NCBI GenBank assembly: GCA_938084885.1
Contig: CALKGG010000025.1
Span: 1-38,492 of the forward strand
Source: an uncultured Acidimicrobiales bacterium
Lineage (GTDB): Bacteria > Actinomycetota > Acidimicrobiia > Acidimicrobiales > SHLQ01
Direction: 5' to 3'
DNA: 38,492 nucleotides
Within the stretch, counting starts at the first letter, position 1. The number at the start of each line of letters is the position of its first letter. A program made the position numbers and the translations under genes. The notes beneath the pieces are model-generated. The model searched no databases. It was not told where the DNA came from and saw nothing but the letters and a program-made list of their open reading frames with translations. Of this stretch, positions 31,487 to 38,492 are shown piece after piece.

Positions 31487-32685
31487 GGGACGGCAAAGGA
31501 GCCGTCAGCCTGCTGGTAATGCTCCATGAGGAACAACAGCATTCGTCCAACAGCGCACGCGGTGCCGTTGAGCGTGTGCACAAACTCAGTTCCCGACTCG
31601 CCCTTGGCCCGCGTACCGAGGCGGCGTGCGGAATAGTCGGTGTAGTTCGAACATGACGTGAGCTCGCGGTATGCGCCTTCGCTTGGCAGCCACACCTCGC
31701 AGTCATACTTCTTGGCCGCCGGGTTGCCCAGATCTCCAGCCGCAACGTTAATGACGCGGTAGGGGAGGGCCAGATCATCGAGAATCTCCCGTTCGATCTC
31801 AAGCAACAGCTCGTGCTCATCCCACGACTTCGCCGGATCACTCCAAATGAACATCTCGACCTTGTCGAACTGATGCACCCGGAAGATCCCGGTCGTGTCC
31901 TTGCCGTAGGTGCCAGCCTCGCGCCGAAAGCACGACGAGAATCCTGCGTAGCGCAGCGGAAGGTCGGCGAGATCGAGGCGATCGCCCCGATGCAGACCAG
32001 CGAGGGGAACCTCGGACGTGCCAACCAGATACAGCTCATCCTCGGTGACGGCGTACACCTGGTTCTCATCGGTCGGGAAGAAACCCGCGTCGATCATCAT
32101 TTGCTCGCGAACCAGCACCGGTGGAACCGTCGGGATGAACCCACGGGCCACCAGCTTCTGCATCACCCACTGAACGAGCGCAAACTCGAGCAGCACGGCC
32201 TCCCGCTGGAGGTACGCAAAGCGTGAACCACTGACTTCGGCGCCCTTCTCGGTGTTGACCCAGCCGAGTGATGCACCGAACTCGCCATGATCCATGGGCG
32301 GTGGAGGGGCCTGCGCGCCAACAGTGATGACGAGCTCGAAGTCTTCTTCGCCGCCGCCAGGAACCGATTCGTGTGCAGGGTTCGGAATGTGCAACACGAG
32401 CGCATCGACGGCTGCTTGCTGCACGCTCAAGGCCGCCTCTTTCTCTTTCAGCTCGGTCTTGAGGACGTTCGCTGCGTCGATTTTCGCGGGACGATCCTCG
32501 GGGGACGCCTGGCCGATCTCTTTGGAAACTGCGTTCGATTGGCTTCGAAGATTCTCCACTTCGGTAAGCATCGTGCGGCGAAGCTCTTCGGCAGATGCCA
32601 GCTCATCGAGTTGCTCAGAGGTTGCGCCCTTGAGGATCGCCCCAGCACGGTAGGTTTCGTCGTCGAGTAGTCGAAGATTGATCAC
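31435..32685 (-). CDS. serS: Seryl-tRNA synthetase
   Basis: A 416-residue class II synthetase that charges tRNA-Ser (and tRNA-Sec where present). The N-terminal ~105 residues are the long helical arm (VENLRSQSNAVSKEIGQ ... LKEKEAALSVQQAAVDAL). The catalytic core has motif 2 AGFSSCFRREAGTYGKDTTGIFRVHQFDKVEMF and motif 3 GTACAVGRMLLFLMEHYQ, plus LVGTSEVPLAGL. It starts at GTG 32685 with TAGTCT six bases upstream, a leaderless layout. It lies 63 bases downstream of guaB on the same strand. Its 3' end is partly duplicated in tandem just downstream. Confidence 0.97.
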   Translation of the reverse strand: MINLRLLDDETYRAGAILKGATSEQLDELASAEELRRTMLTEVENLRSQSNAVSKEIGQASPEDRPAKIDAANVLKTELKEKEAALSVQQAAVDALVLHIPNPAHESVPGGGEEDFELVITVGAQAPPPPMDHGEFGASLGWVNTEKGAEVSGSRFAYLQREAVLLEFALVQWVMQKLVARGFIPTVPPVLVREQMMIDAGFFPTDENQVYAVTEDELYLVGTSEVPLAGLHRGDRLDLADLPLRYAGFSSCFRREAGTYGKDTTGIFRVHQFDKVEMFIWSDPAKSWDEHELLLEIEREILDDLALPYRVINVAAGDLGNPAAKKYDCEVWLPSEGAYRELTSCSNYTDYSARRLGTRAKGESGTEFVHTLNGTACAVGRMLLFLMEHYQQADGSFAVPDVLQPFCGFTTVGARN

Positions 32686-32691
32686 CCCGAA

Positions 32692-32697
32692 AGACTA
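32692..32697 (-). promoter_or_regulatory. Leaderless -10 box of serS
   Basis: On the minus strand TAGTCT sits 6 bases before the GTG start. It allows serS to be expressed apart from guaB although the two are close. Confidence 0.45.
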
Positions 32698-32748
32698 CCG
32701 TCCCGTGCCGTGGCCTTGAACGAGGCGAGGCGTCCGTCGGCAACGAGA

Positions 32749-34224
32749 CTATTCGTCGCGCATCACGGCGACGTCGTGGGGGTGGCTTTCGCGCAGGCCG
32801 GACTGCGTGATTCGTACGAGGCGGCTGCGGGTTCGAAGTTCGCTGATGTTCGCCGCGCCCGCATAGCCCATTCCCGAACGGAGGCCTCCGGCCATCTGGC
32901 CAATGAGGTCCGAAATCGAACCGGCATAGCGGACCCGCGCCTCGACGCCCTCGGCAACGTGCTTACCGGGGGCCTGCCCCGATCCGTATCGGTCGGCGGC
33001 GCGCCCGCGCATGGCGCCGGCCGAGCCCATGCCCCGGTAGGTCTTCCACATTGCGCCATCGACGAGTTCGAGTTCGCCGGGGGCTTCATCGGTGCCAGCC
33101 AGTAGGTTGCCGACCATCACGGCGTGAGCTCCGCCAGCGAAACATTTGACGATGTCGCCCGAAGTGACGACTCCGCCGTCAGCGATGATCGGCACGTGGA
33201 GGTCTTTGGCTGCCTGAGCGCACTCGTAGATTGCGCTCATCTGTGGCATGCCGGCCCCAGCGACGATCCGAGTGGTGCAGATGCTTCCCGCGCCGACCCC
33301 AACCTTGACCGCATCGGCACCTGCATCGACGAGTGCTTCGACCCCTTCGGCGGTGACGACATTGCCGCCGACAACGACGATTTCGGGCCAGCCCTTTTTG
33401 ATGGTCCGAACCGCGTCGATCACCCCTGCGGTATGACCGTGAGCGGTGTCGATCACCAGCATGTCGACGCCAGCTTTGGCAAGAAGTTCAGTTCGTTCCA
33501 CGACGTCGGTGACGCCAACCGCTGCACCAACGCGCAGCCGTCCCGCCGAGTCGAGGCTTGCGAGCGGCTTTTCAATGCGCTTGTCGATGTCCTTTACGGT
33601 GATGAGGCCGACGAGTATGCCGTCGTCGTCGACGAGCGGCAGCTTCTCAATACGGTGTTCGTGGAGCACAGACTTTGCATCGTCGAGTGTGGTGCCAGTC
33701 TTTGCGGTGACGAGGTTCTTGCTCGTCATGAAGGTGGTGACGGGCTTGTCGAACTCGTCGGCGGTACAGAAGCGAATGTCGCGGTTGGTGAGGATCCCGA
33801 CGAGGGTGCCGTCGTCCTCACAGATCGGTACGCCGCTGATCTTGTGCGTAGCCATCAGGTTCTCGGCATCGTTCAGCGTGGCCTCGGGGCTGAGCGAGAT
33901 GGGGTTGGAGATCATTCCGGCCTGCGCTCGCTTCACGAGGTCGACCTGCTGGGCCTGCTCGGCCGGGGTCAGGTTGCGGTGCAGCACGCCAATGCCGCCC
34001 TCTCGGGCCATCGACACGGCGAGCGGCGCTTCGGTAACCGTGTCCATTGCAGCTGACATAAGTGGGATCCGCAGCTCGATGTCGCCGATCATCGTCGTGG
34101 TATCGACCGCGTCGGGGAGGACTTCGCTGTATCCGGGGACGACGAGCACGTCGTCGAATGTCAGGGCTTGCCCGTTGGCGAAGAGGGCCTTGTTCGGGTC
34201 GAAGAGGTCATTTGCGGCTGCCAT
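32749..34224 (-). CDS. guaB: Inosine-5'-monophosphate dehydrogenase
   Basis: A 491-residue enzyme that oxidises IMP to XMP, the committed step of GMP synthesis. The catalytic barrel is interrupted by two CBS domains (~100-215: [31 protein letters not shown] and [34 protein letters not shown]). The catalytic cysteine is C316 in [11 protein letters not shown], the IMP site has [26 protein letters not shown], and the flap is [12 protein letters not shown]. Full length for the family. The ATG at 34224 has TAACGT six bases upstream (leaderless). Confidence 0.98.
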   Translation of the reverse strand: MAAANDLFDPNKALFANGQALTFDDVLVVPGYSEVLPDAVDTTTMIGDIELRIPLMSAAMDTVTEAPLAVSMAREGGIGVLHRNLTPAEQAQQVDLVKRAQAGMISNPISLSPEATLNDAENLMATHKISGVPICEDDGTLVGILTNRDIRFCTADEFDKPVTTFMTSKNLVTAKTGTTLDDAKSVLHEHRIEKLPLVDDDGILVGLITVKDIDKRIEKPLASLDSAGRLRVGAAVGVTDVVERTELLAKAGVDMLVIDTAHGHTAGVIDAVRTIKKGWPEIVVVGGNVVTAEGVEALVDAGADAVKVGVGAGSICTTRIVAGAGMPQMSAIYECAQAAKDLHVPIIADGGVVTSGDIVKCFAGGAHAVMVGNLLAGTDEAPGELELVDGAMWKTYRGMGSAGAMRGRAADRYGSGQAPGKHVAEGVEARVRYAGSISDLIGQMAGGLRSGMGYAGAANISELRTRSRLVRITQSGLRESHPHDVAVMRDE

Positions 34225-34230
34225 GAATGC

Positions 34231-34236
34231 ACGTTA
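34231..34236 (-). promoter_or_regulatory. Leaderless -10 box of guaB
   Basis: On the minus strand TAACGT lies 6 bases before the guaB ATG. The remaining ~90 bases up to the crcB gene show nothing else. Confidence 0.5.
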
Positions 34237-34324
34237 GTGGGTTGTCGGGGGCCGATGTCCAACAGGACGTAGTGATGTGACCGATTTGTCGCCAATGGAG
34301 CGAGCCCGACCGAAACAACGAGGC

Positions 34325-34675
34325 CTATCCCATGGCAAGGCCGAGCAGTGCGCCGGCGACCCCAAGGATGATCGACGCAAGCACATAGGCGCCAGCGATT
34401 TCGGTGTTGGTTTTGCGGCTGATGCCTTCCACTTGCGCGATGAAGGTCGAGAACGTCGTGAGTGCGCCGAGTCCACCGATCGCGGCGACGATGGCGAGGT
34501 CGGTGTTCGAGGCGCTGAGGAGCGCGAGCAGAAAAGAGCCAACAACGTTGACCAATAGCGTCCCGACGAGCTGCCGGTTGAACGCTGCGTCGAGATTCGT
34601 TACCACGACCCGAAGAAGCGTACCGAGTGCACCAGCGACGATGATGCCGAGCGGAACAATGACCACGGTGGTCAC
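34325..34675 (-). CDS. crcB: Fluoride channel subunit CrcB/FluC (copy 1)
   Basis: A 116-residue, four-helix membrane protein from GTG 34675. Family motifs are GALGTLLRVVV at the N-terminus, LLVNVVGSFLLALL with the conserved Asn, and GALTTFSTFIAQVEGI with the TFSTF track. Fluc channels export fluoride as antiparallel dimers. The gene follows the second crcB by 10 bases; such adjacent pairs form heterodimers in Gram-positive bacteria. No fluoride riboswitch was recognised upstream. Confidence 0.92.
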   Translation of the reverse strand: MTTVVIVPLGIIVAGALGTLLRVVVTNLDAAFNRQLVGTLLVNVVGSFLLALLSASNTDLAIVAAIGGLGALTTFSTFIAQVEGISRKTNTEIAGAYVLASIILGVAGALLGLAMG

Positions 34676-34685
34676 CGGCGTGGGT

Positions 34686-35069
34686 TCACGATGGCCGCGG
34701 TGGAGCTTGGGGGCCCGGTTGAAGGACGGTTCTGACGGCGGCAAACGCCGCGAAACCAACGGCGAGCGATGACAACAGGTAGATGATCGCGATCGACGAA
34801 TCGCCGTTGGTCGTGAGCGTTGCAATCTCGACGGTAAAGGTCGAGAAGGTCGTGAGGCCGCCACAGAACCCGGTTCCGAGGACGCGCTGCTGGGTCTTTG
34901 GACGCGTCGGCGCAGTAACAACGGCCAACAGTGCGCAACCGACGACGTTTACCGTGAACGTCGACCACGGAAAGAAGGTCGCCGGTAGTGCCTCGCCAAC
35001 GCCGTATCGAACAAGTGCACCAAGCCCACCGCCCACGGCGATCGCTAGCAGTTCCCAGCTGGGTCTCAT
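34686..35069 (-). CDS. crcB: Fluoride channel subunit CrcB/FluC (copy 2)
   Basis: A 127-residue protein from ATG 35069; GTG 35078 is possible but overlaps a TACGGT -10-like box. Motifs are VGGGLGALVRYGVGEAL, FTVNVVGCALLAVV and CGGLTTFSTFTVEIATL, with four membrane helices. It is the upstream half of the fluoride channel gene pair and is divergent from pdxH. A TACGGT box seven bases before ATG 35069 suggests another leaderless transcript. Confidence 0.92.
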   Translation of the reverse strand: MRPSWELLAIAVGGGLGALVRYGVGEALPATFFPWSTFTVNVVGCALLAVVTAPTRPKTQQRVLGTGFCGGLTTFSTFTVEIATLTTNGDSSIAIIYLLSSLAVGFAAFAAVRTVLQPGPQAPPRPS

Positions 35070-35101
35070 CTCAATCACCGTAGCGGTGAGACACTAGGAC
35101 A

Positions 35102-35740
35102 ATGGATCTCTCCAACCATCGCACGAACTACGAGAGCGAAGGGATCGACGTCGAGTCGCTGCACGCTGACCCAATCACCCAGTTCTCCTCGTGGTTCGAG
35201 CAGGCCCAATCATCAGACGAGCCTGAGCCGTACGCGATGATCCTCTCGACGGTCGACAGCGACGGTTGGCCGGCCGGACGAACAGTGCTTCTCCGGGCGT
35301 TCGACGAACGCGGATTCGTCTTCTACACGAACTACTCGTCGGCAAAGGGCAGAGCGCTCGATGCCACCGGTGTCGCGTGCCTGACGTTCTATTGGCCCAG
35401 CCAACACCGTCAGGTCCACGTGTCGGGATTGTGCGTGCGGGTGAGTGGCGCTGAGTCAGATGCGTACTTTGCGAAGCGCCCTCGGGGCAGCCAACTCGGA
35501 GCGTGGGCTAGCGAACAGAGCCAGGAGATTGCCGATCGCGGGGTGCTCGCCGAACGGCTCGACGAGGTCACTGCGCGCTTCGACGGACGAGAGGTGGAAC
35601 GTCCGGGGTTCTGGGGAGGCTTCCGGGTGCAACCTCGGTCGATCGAGTTCTGGCAAGGCCAACCAAGCCGTCTCCACGACCGAGTGTGCTATCGGGCAAC
35701 CACCGATGACGGCTGGAGTCGGGTAACACTCAGCCCTTAA
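35102..35740 (+). CDS. pdxH: Pyridoxamine 5'-phosphate oxidase
   Basis: A 212-residue FMN enzyme that oxidises PNP or PMP to pyridoxal 5'-phosphate. Conserved segments are DPITQFSSWFEQA, AMILSTVDSDGWPAGRTVLLRAFDERGFVFYTNYSSAKGRAL, ACLTFYWPSQHRQVHVSG, FAKRPRGSQLGAWASEQSQ, and the C-terminal WGGFRVQPRSIEFWQGQPSRLHDR ... WSRVTLSP. Full length for PdxH. The stop overlaps the stop of the convergent thioesterase gene. Confidence 0.97.
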   Translation: MDLSNHRTNYESEGIDVESLHADPITQFSSWFEQAQSSDEPEPYAMILSTVDSDGWPAGRTVLLRAFDERGFVFYTNYSSAKGRALDATGVACLTFYWPSQHRQVHVSGLCVRVSGAESDAYFAKRPRGSQLGAWASEQSQEIADRGVLAERLDEVTARFDGREVERPGFWGGFRVQPRSIEFWQGQPSRLHDRVCYRATTDDGWSRVTLSP

Positions 35741-36585
35741 TGTGACCCAACCCGAAGTACCCGGAATACCGCCCGCGTTTCAGAAGCGTCGTGGTCGATG
35801 AGATGGAGGGTTTCTTCAAGGCCCGGGGCCTCGGGCAGAGACGTGATTGCGGTGAGTTGATCCCCGGCCCGGCACGGCGTCCGCCATTCGATCTCGAGGC
35901 TGCACGGCCCGTCGAGATCAAGGAACTCTTCAGCGGCTGACAAGTAGGCGGTGTTGTTGACGTGCCCAAACGCGTCTTCATCGGTTGCCCGAAATGACCA
36001 TGGCGCTGACGAGCAGTGGTCCGCTGGCGCGGGTGCCTTCGCCAATTTGAGGCGGGCATCGACCCGGCGTCCATTCGTTGCGGGCAGGTAGGTGCTCGCA
36101 AACTCGTCACCCCACGGGGTGGGCCTGCTGCTCGCTGGGTCGAGGTGAATCCAGACGGTCACCCCATCGATCGACGCGCCGGAATCTCCGGTGATCGACG
36201 TGCGTCGCTCAGCCCAAGACCGACCAGTTCCCGAGCACCAGGTCGACAGGGTGAGTTCCTCGCGTGACTGGGCCACCGTACCAACGTTGATGAGCGCCCG
36301 ACGGGCAACCCACGCCAATCCAAGTGCGCCGAAGCCCGCATCGTCGGTGTCGTCGTTGCCAACATCTTGAAGGAATCGTGCAATCGCATCGAACTGCATT
36401 CGCCCTGACGGGGAACAATCGTCGATCGATACCCGTCGGGTGGTCGAGAAGACTCGTCCGTTCTCTGGAAGGGGGAGAAACTCGCTGGCGCCCGGAGCGC
36501 TCTTGGAGGAAGGAGGCTCGGGTGAGGTTGCATGCACGCCCGTGAATGTAGTCAACACCGGGCGCGTACGCAGGTGTTCATACAT
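35737..36585 (-). CDS. Acyl-ACP thioesterase-like double hotdog protein
   Basis: A 282-residue protein with two hotdog repeats. The first half has FSTTRRVSIDDCSPSGRMQFDAIARFLQDVGNDDTDDAGF and GLAWVARRALINV, as in FatA/FatB-type and bacterial acyl-ACP thioesterases. The second half has WSFRATDEDAFGHVNNTAYLSAAEEFLDL, with the N-x-Y and H-V-N-N elements. The N-terminal ~35 residues are low in structure. It probably releases fatty acids or acts on other acyl-thioesters in the cytoplasm. It is transcribed toward pdxH and divergent from the TlpA-like gene. Confidence 0.75.
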   Translation of the reverse strand: MYEHLRTRPVLTTFTGVHATSPEPPSSKSAPGASEFLPLPENGRVFSTTRRVSIDDCSPSGRMQFDAIARFLQDVGNDDTDDAGFGALGLAWVARRALINVGTVAQSREELTLSTWCSGTGRSWAERRTSITGDSGASIDGVTVWIHLDPASSRPTPWGDEFASTYLPATNGRRVDARLKLAKAPAPADHCSSAPWSFRATDEDAFGHVNNTAYLSAAEEFLDLDGPCSLEIEWRTPCRAGDQLTAITSLPEAPGLEETLHLIDHDASETRAVFRVLRVGSH

Positions 36586-36608
36586 GTAAGAAGAACGCGA
36601 ACAATCAA

Positions 36609-36638
36609 TTGACCAGGCCGTTGGTGGGAATGTGTACT
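36609..36638 (+). promoter_or_regulatory. Possible promoter of the tlpA-ccdA pair
   Basis: TTGACC (36609-36614) and TGTACT (36633-36638) are separated by 18 bases. They lie 74 bases before the ATG. The rest of 36586-36711 holds no gene. Confidence 0.3.
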
Positions 36639-36711
36639 GCGAGACTGTGGGTTCAAGTCGTATCCCCCCAAATCCGATCTAGAAGCAGAACCGGAACACA
36701 AGGACGCTCAC

Positions 36712-37302
36712 ATGTCGCAGCCAAACCAAACTTCCACGAGTACGAGGAGTCGATCGCGTCGCCTCGCTGCACTCGTTTTCGTTATGGCGCTCATTGCGGC
36801 CGCATGCAGTGGGAGCGACGACGCCATCAGCCTCGGCGACGATGGCCTTTCCGCTCCTGTCGAGGCTGGCAGCGTCGACGCTGCGGAGTCTTCGGGCGAG
36901 CGAGTGAACTTCACCTACGAGGGTTTCGACGGCGAGCAGCTTGAGCTCGCAGAGTTCGGCGATCGTCCGGTCGTCCTCAACTTCTTTGCGTCCTGGTGTC
37001 CAACGTGCATCGCCGAGCTCCCAGATTTCCAAACGGTCAGCCAAACCTTCGCCAACGATGTGCAGTTCTTAGGGCTGTCGGTCCAGGACCAGCCAGAGCT
37101 GTCACTTCAGCTGTTGGCCGAGACCGGTGTGACGTTCCCGACAGGCCTCGATACTCCAGGCGATGTCTTTGCTCAGTTCGGCGGCCTCGGCATGCCCACC
37201 ACCGTCTTTATTAGCGCCGATGGTGAAGTCACCAACGTGCACACCGGCGTGCTCACCGAAGAATCGCTCACCGATGCGATCAACGAAAATCTCTTTCCCT
37301 AA
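36712..37302 (+). CDS. TlpA/ResA-type thioredoxin-fold lipoprotein
   Basis: A 196-residue exported protein. The N-terminus is positively charged (TRSRSRR), followed by a hydrophobic core and a lipobox ending IAAAC (C32). An acidic linker precedes the thioredoxin fold (~62-196) with its active site C96-P-T-C99 in VLNFFASWCPTCIAELPDF. The cis-Pro loop is GLGMPTTVFISADG. It acts on the outer face of the membrane as a thiol oxidoreductase, probably reducing apocytochrome c or CuA-site cysteines. CcdA, the usual electron donor, is encoded 39 bases downstream. Confidence 0.9.
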   Translation: MSQPNQTSTSTRSRSRRLAALVFVMALIAAACSGSDDAISLGDDGLSAPVEAGSVDAAESSGERVNFTYEGFDGEQLELAEFGDRPVVLNFFASWCPTCIAELPDFQTVSQTFANDVQFLGLSVQDQPELSLQLLAETGVTFPTGLDTPGDVFAQFGGLGMPTTVFISADGEVTNVHTGVLTEESLTDAINENLFP

Positions 37303-37341
37303 ACGTCTGCTCCGAACCAATACCGTCACCGAGGAACACCC

Positions 37342-38220
37342 GTGATTGATCTCCCACAATGGATTGTCTTTCCGTTCGCAGCTGGTCTCATCGCGGCGTT
37401 TAACCCGTGCGGGTTCGCGATGCTCCCGACGTATCTGACCTATTTCCTCGGCCTCGACGACGGCGACGAGAACCCATCGATGTCCAAGGGTCTCATTCGC
37501 GGCGCCAAGGTTGGCCTTGCGTTGAGTGTGGGTTTCGTGACCGTCTTTGGACTGTTCGGCGTGCTCTTCGAAGTGGTGTTGAGCGGTGGTGCGCGTGGCG
37601 CAGTGCAGAGTTCGCTGTGGATCGTGACTCTCGGCTCGGGGCTACTCGTGCTCGTACTTGGTTTGGCGATGCTTCGAGGCTTCCAGCCGGTGTTGAACCT
37701 GCCGAAAGCCAACATGGGTACCAGCAGTCGGGAAGTCGGCTCGATGTATTTGTTCGGCGTGAGCTACGGACTCGTGTCGCTCGGCTGCACGATTGGACCC
37801 TTCCTTATCGCCGTCACTGGCTCGGTCGCAAACGCTGAAACCCCCGGTGCGTCGATCTGGGCATTTCTGGCCTACGCCGTCGGCATGGCATCGGTCATCT
37901 TGTTCCTCACAATGGCCTTGGCTGCGGGACGCAGCAGCGTTGCGAACAAAATGCGCTCGCTTCTCCCAAAGATCAACAAGGTGTCGGGTGGGCTGCTCGT
38001 CGTCGCTGGCATCTACCTGCTGTTCTATGGCAACTTCCAGCGCGATCCGCTGAACAACAGCAACTTCATCATCGAAGGAGTTGAAGAGATTCAGGCTTCG
38101 GTCGCAAACCTCTTCACGAGCAACCCGGGCACGATAGGGCTCGGCATGCTCGCCATTGTTGGCATCTTGCTAGTAGCGGCGAAGGTCCGTCGGTCGACAG
38201 TTGGCGAAGCTGTCGAATAA
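37342..38220 (+). CDS. ccdA: CcdA/DsbD-like transmembrane thiol-disulfide transporter
   Basis: A 292-residue membrane protein starting at GTG 37342 with GAGGAA upstream. Six core helices carry the paired redox cysteines: C23 in FNPCGFAMLPTYLTYFLGL and C149 in SLGCTIGPFLIAVTG. It carries reducing power from cytoplasmic thioredoxin across the membrane. A seventh hydrophobic segment lies at the C-terminus (NPGTIGLGMLAIVGILLVAAKV) after a ~30-residue outer loop, longer than minimal CcdA. The neighbouring TlpA-like lipoprotein is the expected acceptor. It is convergent with the oligoribonuclease gene. Confidence 0.92.
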   Translation: MIDLPQWIVFPFAAGLIAAFNPCGFAMLPTYLTYFLGLDDGDENPSMSKGLIRGAKVGLALSVGFVTVFGLFGVLFEVVLSGGARGAVQSSLWIVTLGSGLLVLVLGLAMLRGFQPVLNLPKANMGTSSREVGSMYLFGVSYGLVSLGCTIGPFLIAVTGSVANAETPGASIWAFLAYAVGMASVILFLTMALAAGRSSVANKMRSLLPKINKVSGGLLVVAGIYLLFYGNFQRDPLNNSNFIIEGVEEIQASVANLFTSNPGTIGLGMLAIVGILLVAAKVRRSTVGEAVE

Positions 38221-38288
38221 GCATCGACTGCATCGGCAACCGAGGGCACTGCGACGGCTGACAGCGAAGAACTGGCAGAAACCTCGAG

Positions 38289-38492
38289 CTAGTCGTTGGC
38301 TGGCAGGAACACGGCCTGCCGGTAATAGACGAGCTCGTTGACCGACTCGCGAATATCGTCGAGGGCACGATGGCTAAGACCCTTCTCCGGCGCACCGGAG
38401 AGCACGTTCGGGTACCAACGACGCGTGAGCTCTTTGATGGTCGAGACATCGACCGAGCGATAGTGCAGGAACTCTTCGATTTCGCTTGCGTA
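38289..38492 (-). CDS. orn: Oligoribonuclease (C-terminal part, 5' end beyond window)
   Basis: The minus-strand frame is open from the window edge to TAG at 38289-38291 and gives the last 67 residues. It reads [20 protein letters not shown], then ELTRRWYP and [19 protein letters not shown]. The HRALDD segment is the last catalytic motif (H...D) of the DEDDh exonucleases, and the '.[16 protein letters not shown]' segment is typical of Orn. Orn degrades 2-5 nt RNA fragments and pGpG to mononucleotides. The 68 bases between it and ccdA show no clear terminator. Confidence 0.9.
   Translation of the reverse strand, partial: YASEIEEFLHYRSVDVSTIKELTRRWYPNVLSGAPEKGLSHRALDDIRESVNELVYYRQAVFLPAND

Noticed and set aside
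33124..34056. 310-codon plus-strand frame opposite guaB
   Set aside because: It lies wholly inside guaB in antisense and has no recognisable motif; it is a GC-rich shadow frame.
34676..35101. Fluoride riboswitch before the crcB pair
   Set aside because: The gap upstream of the first crcB is only about 30 bases and the gene appears leaderless, leaving no room for the aptamer.
36640..36670. TPsi-arm-like GGTTCAAGTC suggesting a tRNA before the TlpA gene
   Set aside because: The flanking stem bases do not pair and no anticodon or acceptor arm can be drawn.

Overview
The window is high-GC bacterial DNA that looks like Actinomycetota, most plausibly class Acidimicrobiia. The support is a caa3-type oxidase cluster whose subunit II carries a fused cytochrome c domain, a ctaA-clpS-DUF2017 gene string, repeated TANNNT -10 boxes 6-7 bases before start codons (leaderless transcripts), and many GTG starts. 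No 16S or marker search was possible, so the class assignment is an inference.

Layout. 1-1661: the tail of a polymorphic (RHS-type) toxin locus with toxin-tip and immunity-like cassettes, followed by a relic of an XRE regulator (about 1734-1880). 1877-3695: a NarL/NarX-type two-component pair on the minus strand. 3834-11610: an acyltransferase-3 membrane protein, a 2-keto-4-pentenoate hydratase-family enzyme, a four-gene group (thiol peroxidase, small membrane protein, FHA protein, large PPC-domain surface protein) and a Rieske oxygenase. 11719-11794: tRNA-Glu(UUC). About 11783-16902: a small integrative element at the tRNA 3' end. It has a large serine recombinase whose last codons are read from the tRNA gene, a MerR-like regulator with a perfect palindromic operator candidate, and a compact operon of mostly unknown genes.

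17026-28649: respiratory region. ctaA-clpS-DUF2017 run leftward and ctaB rightward from a shared leaderless promoter region. Next comes an unusual three-gene operon (20096-23215) and then the normal ctaC-ctaD-ctaE-subunit IV-ctaG set. The first gene of the unusual operon aligns along its length with cytochrome oxidase subunit I, but every heme and CuB ligand is replaced. The second resembles subunit III and the third is an unknown membrane protein. A ligand-less oxidase-like complex encoded beside the working oxidase is the most striking thing in the window.

28831-38492: mostly housekeeping genes. These are a large HAD-like hydrolase, a DUF983 protein, serS, guaB, two adjacent crcB/fluC genes, pdxH, an acyl-ACP thioesterase-like gene, a TlpA-type lipoprotein thioredoxin with CcdA, and the end of oligoribonuclease. 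Between DUF983 and serS is a 100-bp tandem duplication that includes a 41-nt perfect palindrome.

How genes work together: ctaA and ctaB make heme A, CtaG-like protein and the TlpA/CcdA pair plausibly serve metal and thiol assembly, and CtaC/D/E/IV form the terminal oxidase. The accessory parts (toxin cassettes, tRNA element) are recently mobile DNA set into conserved chromosome.
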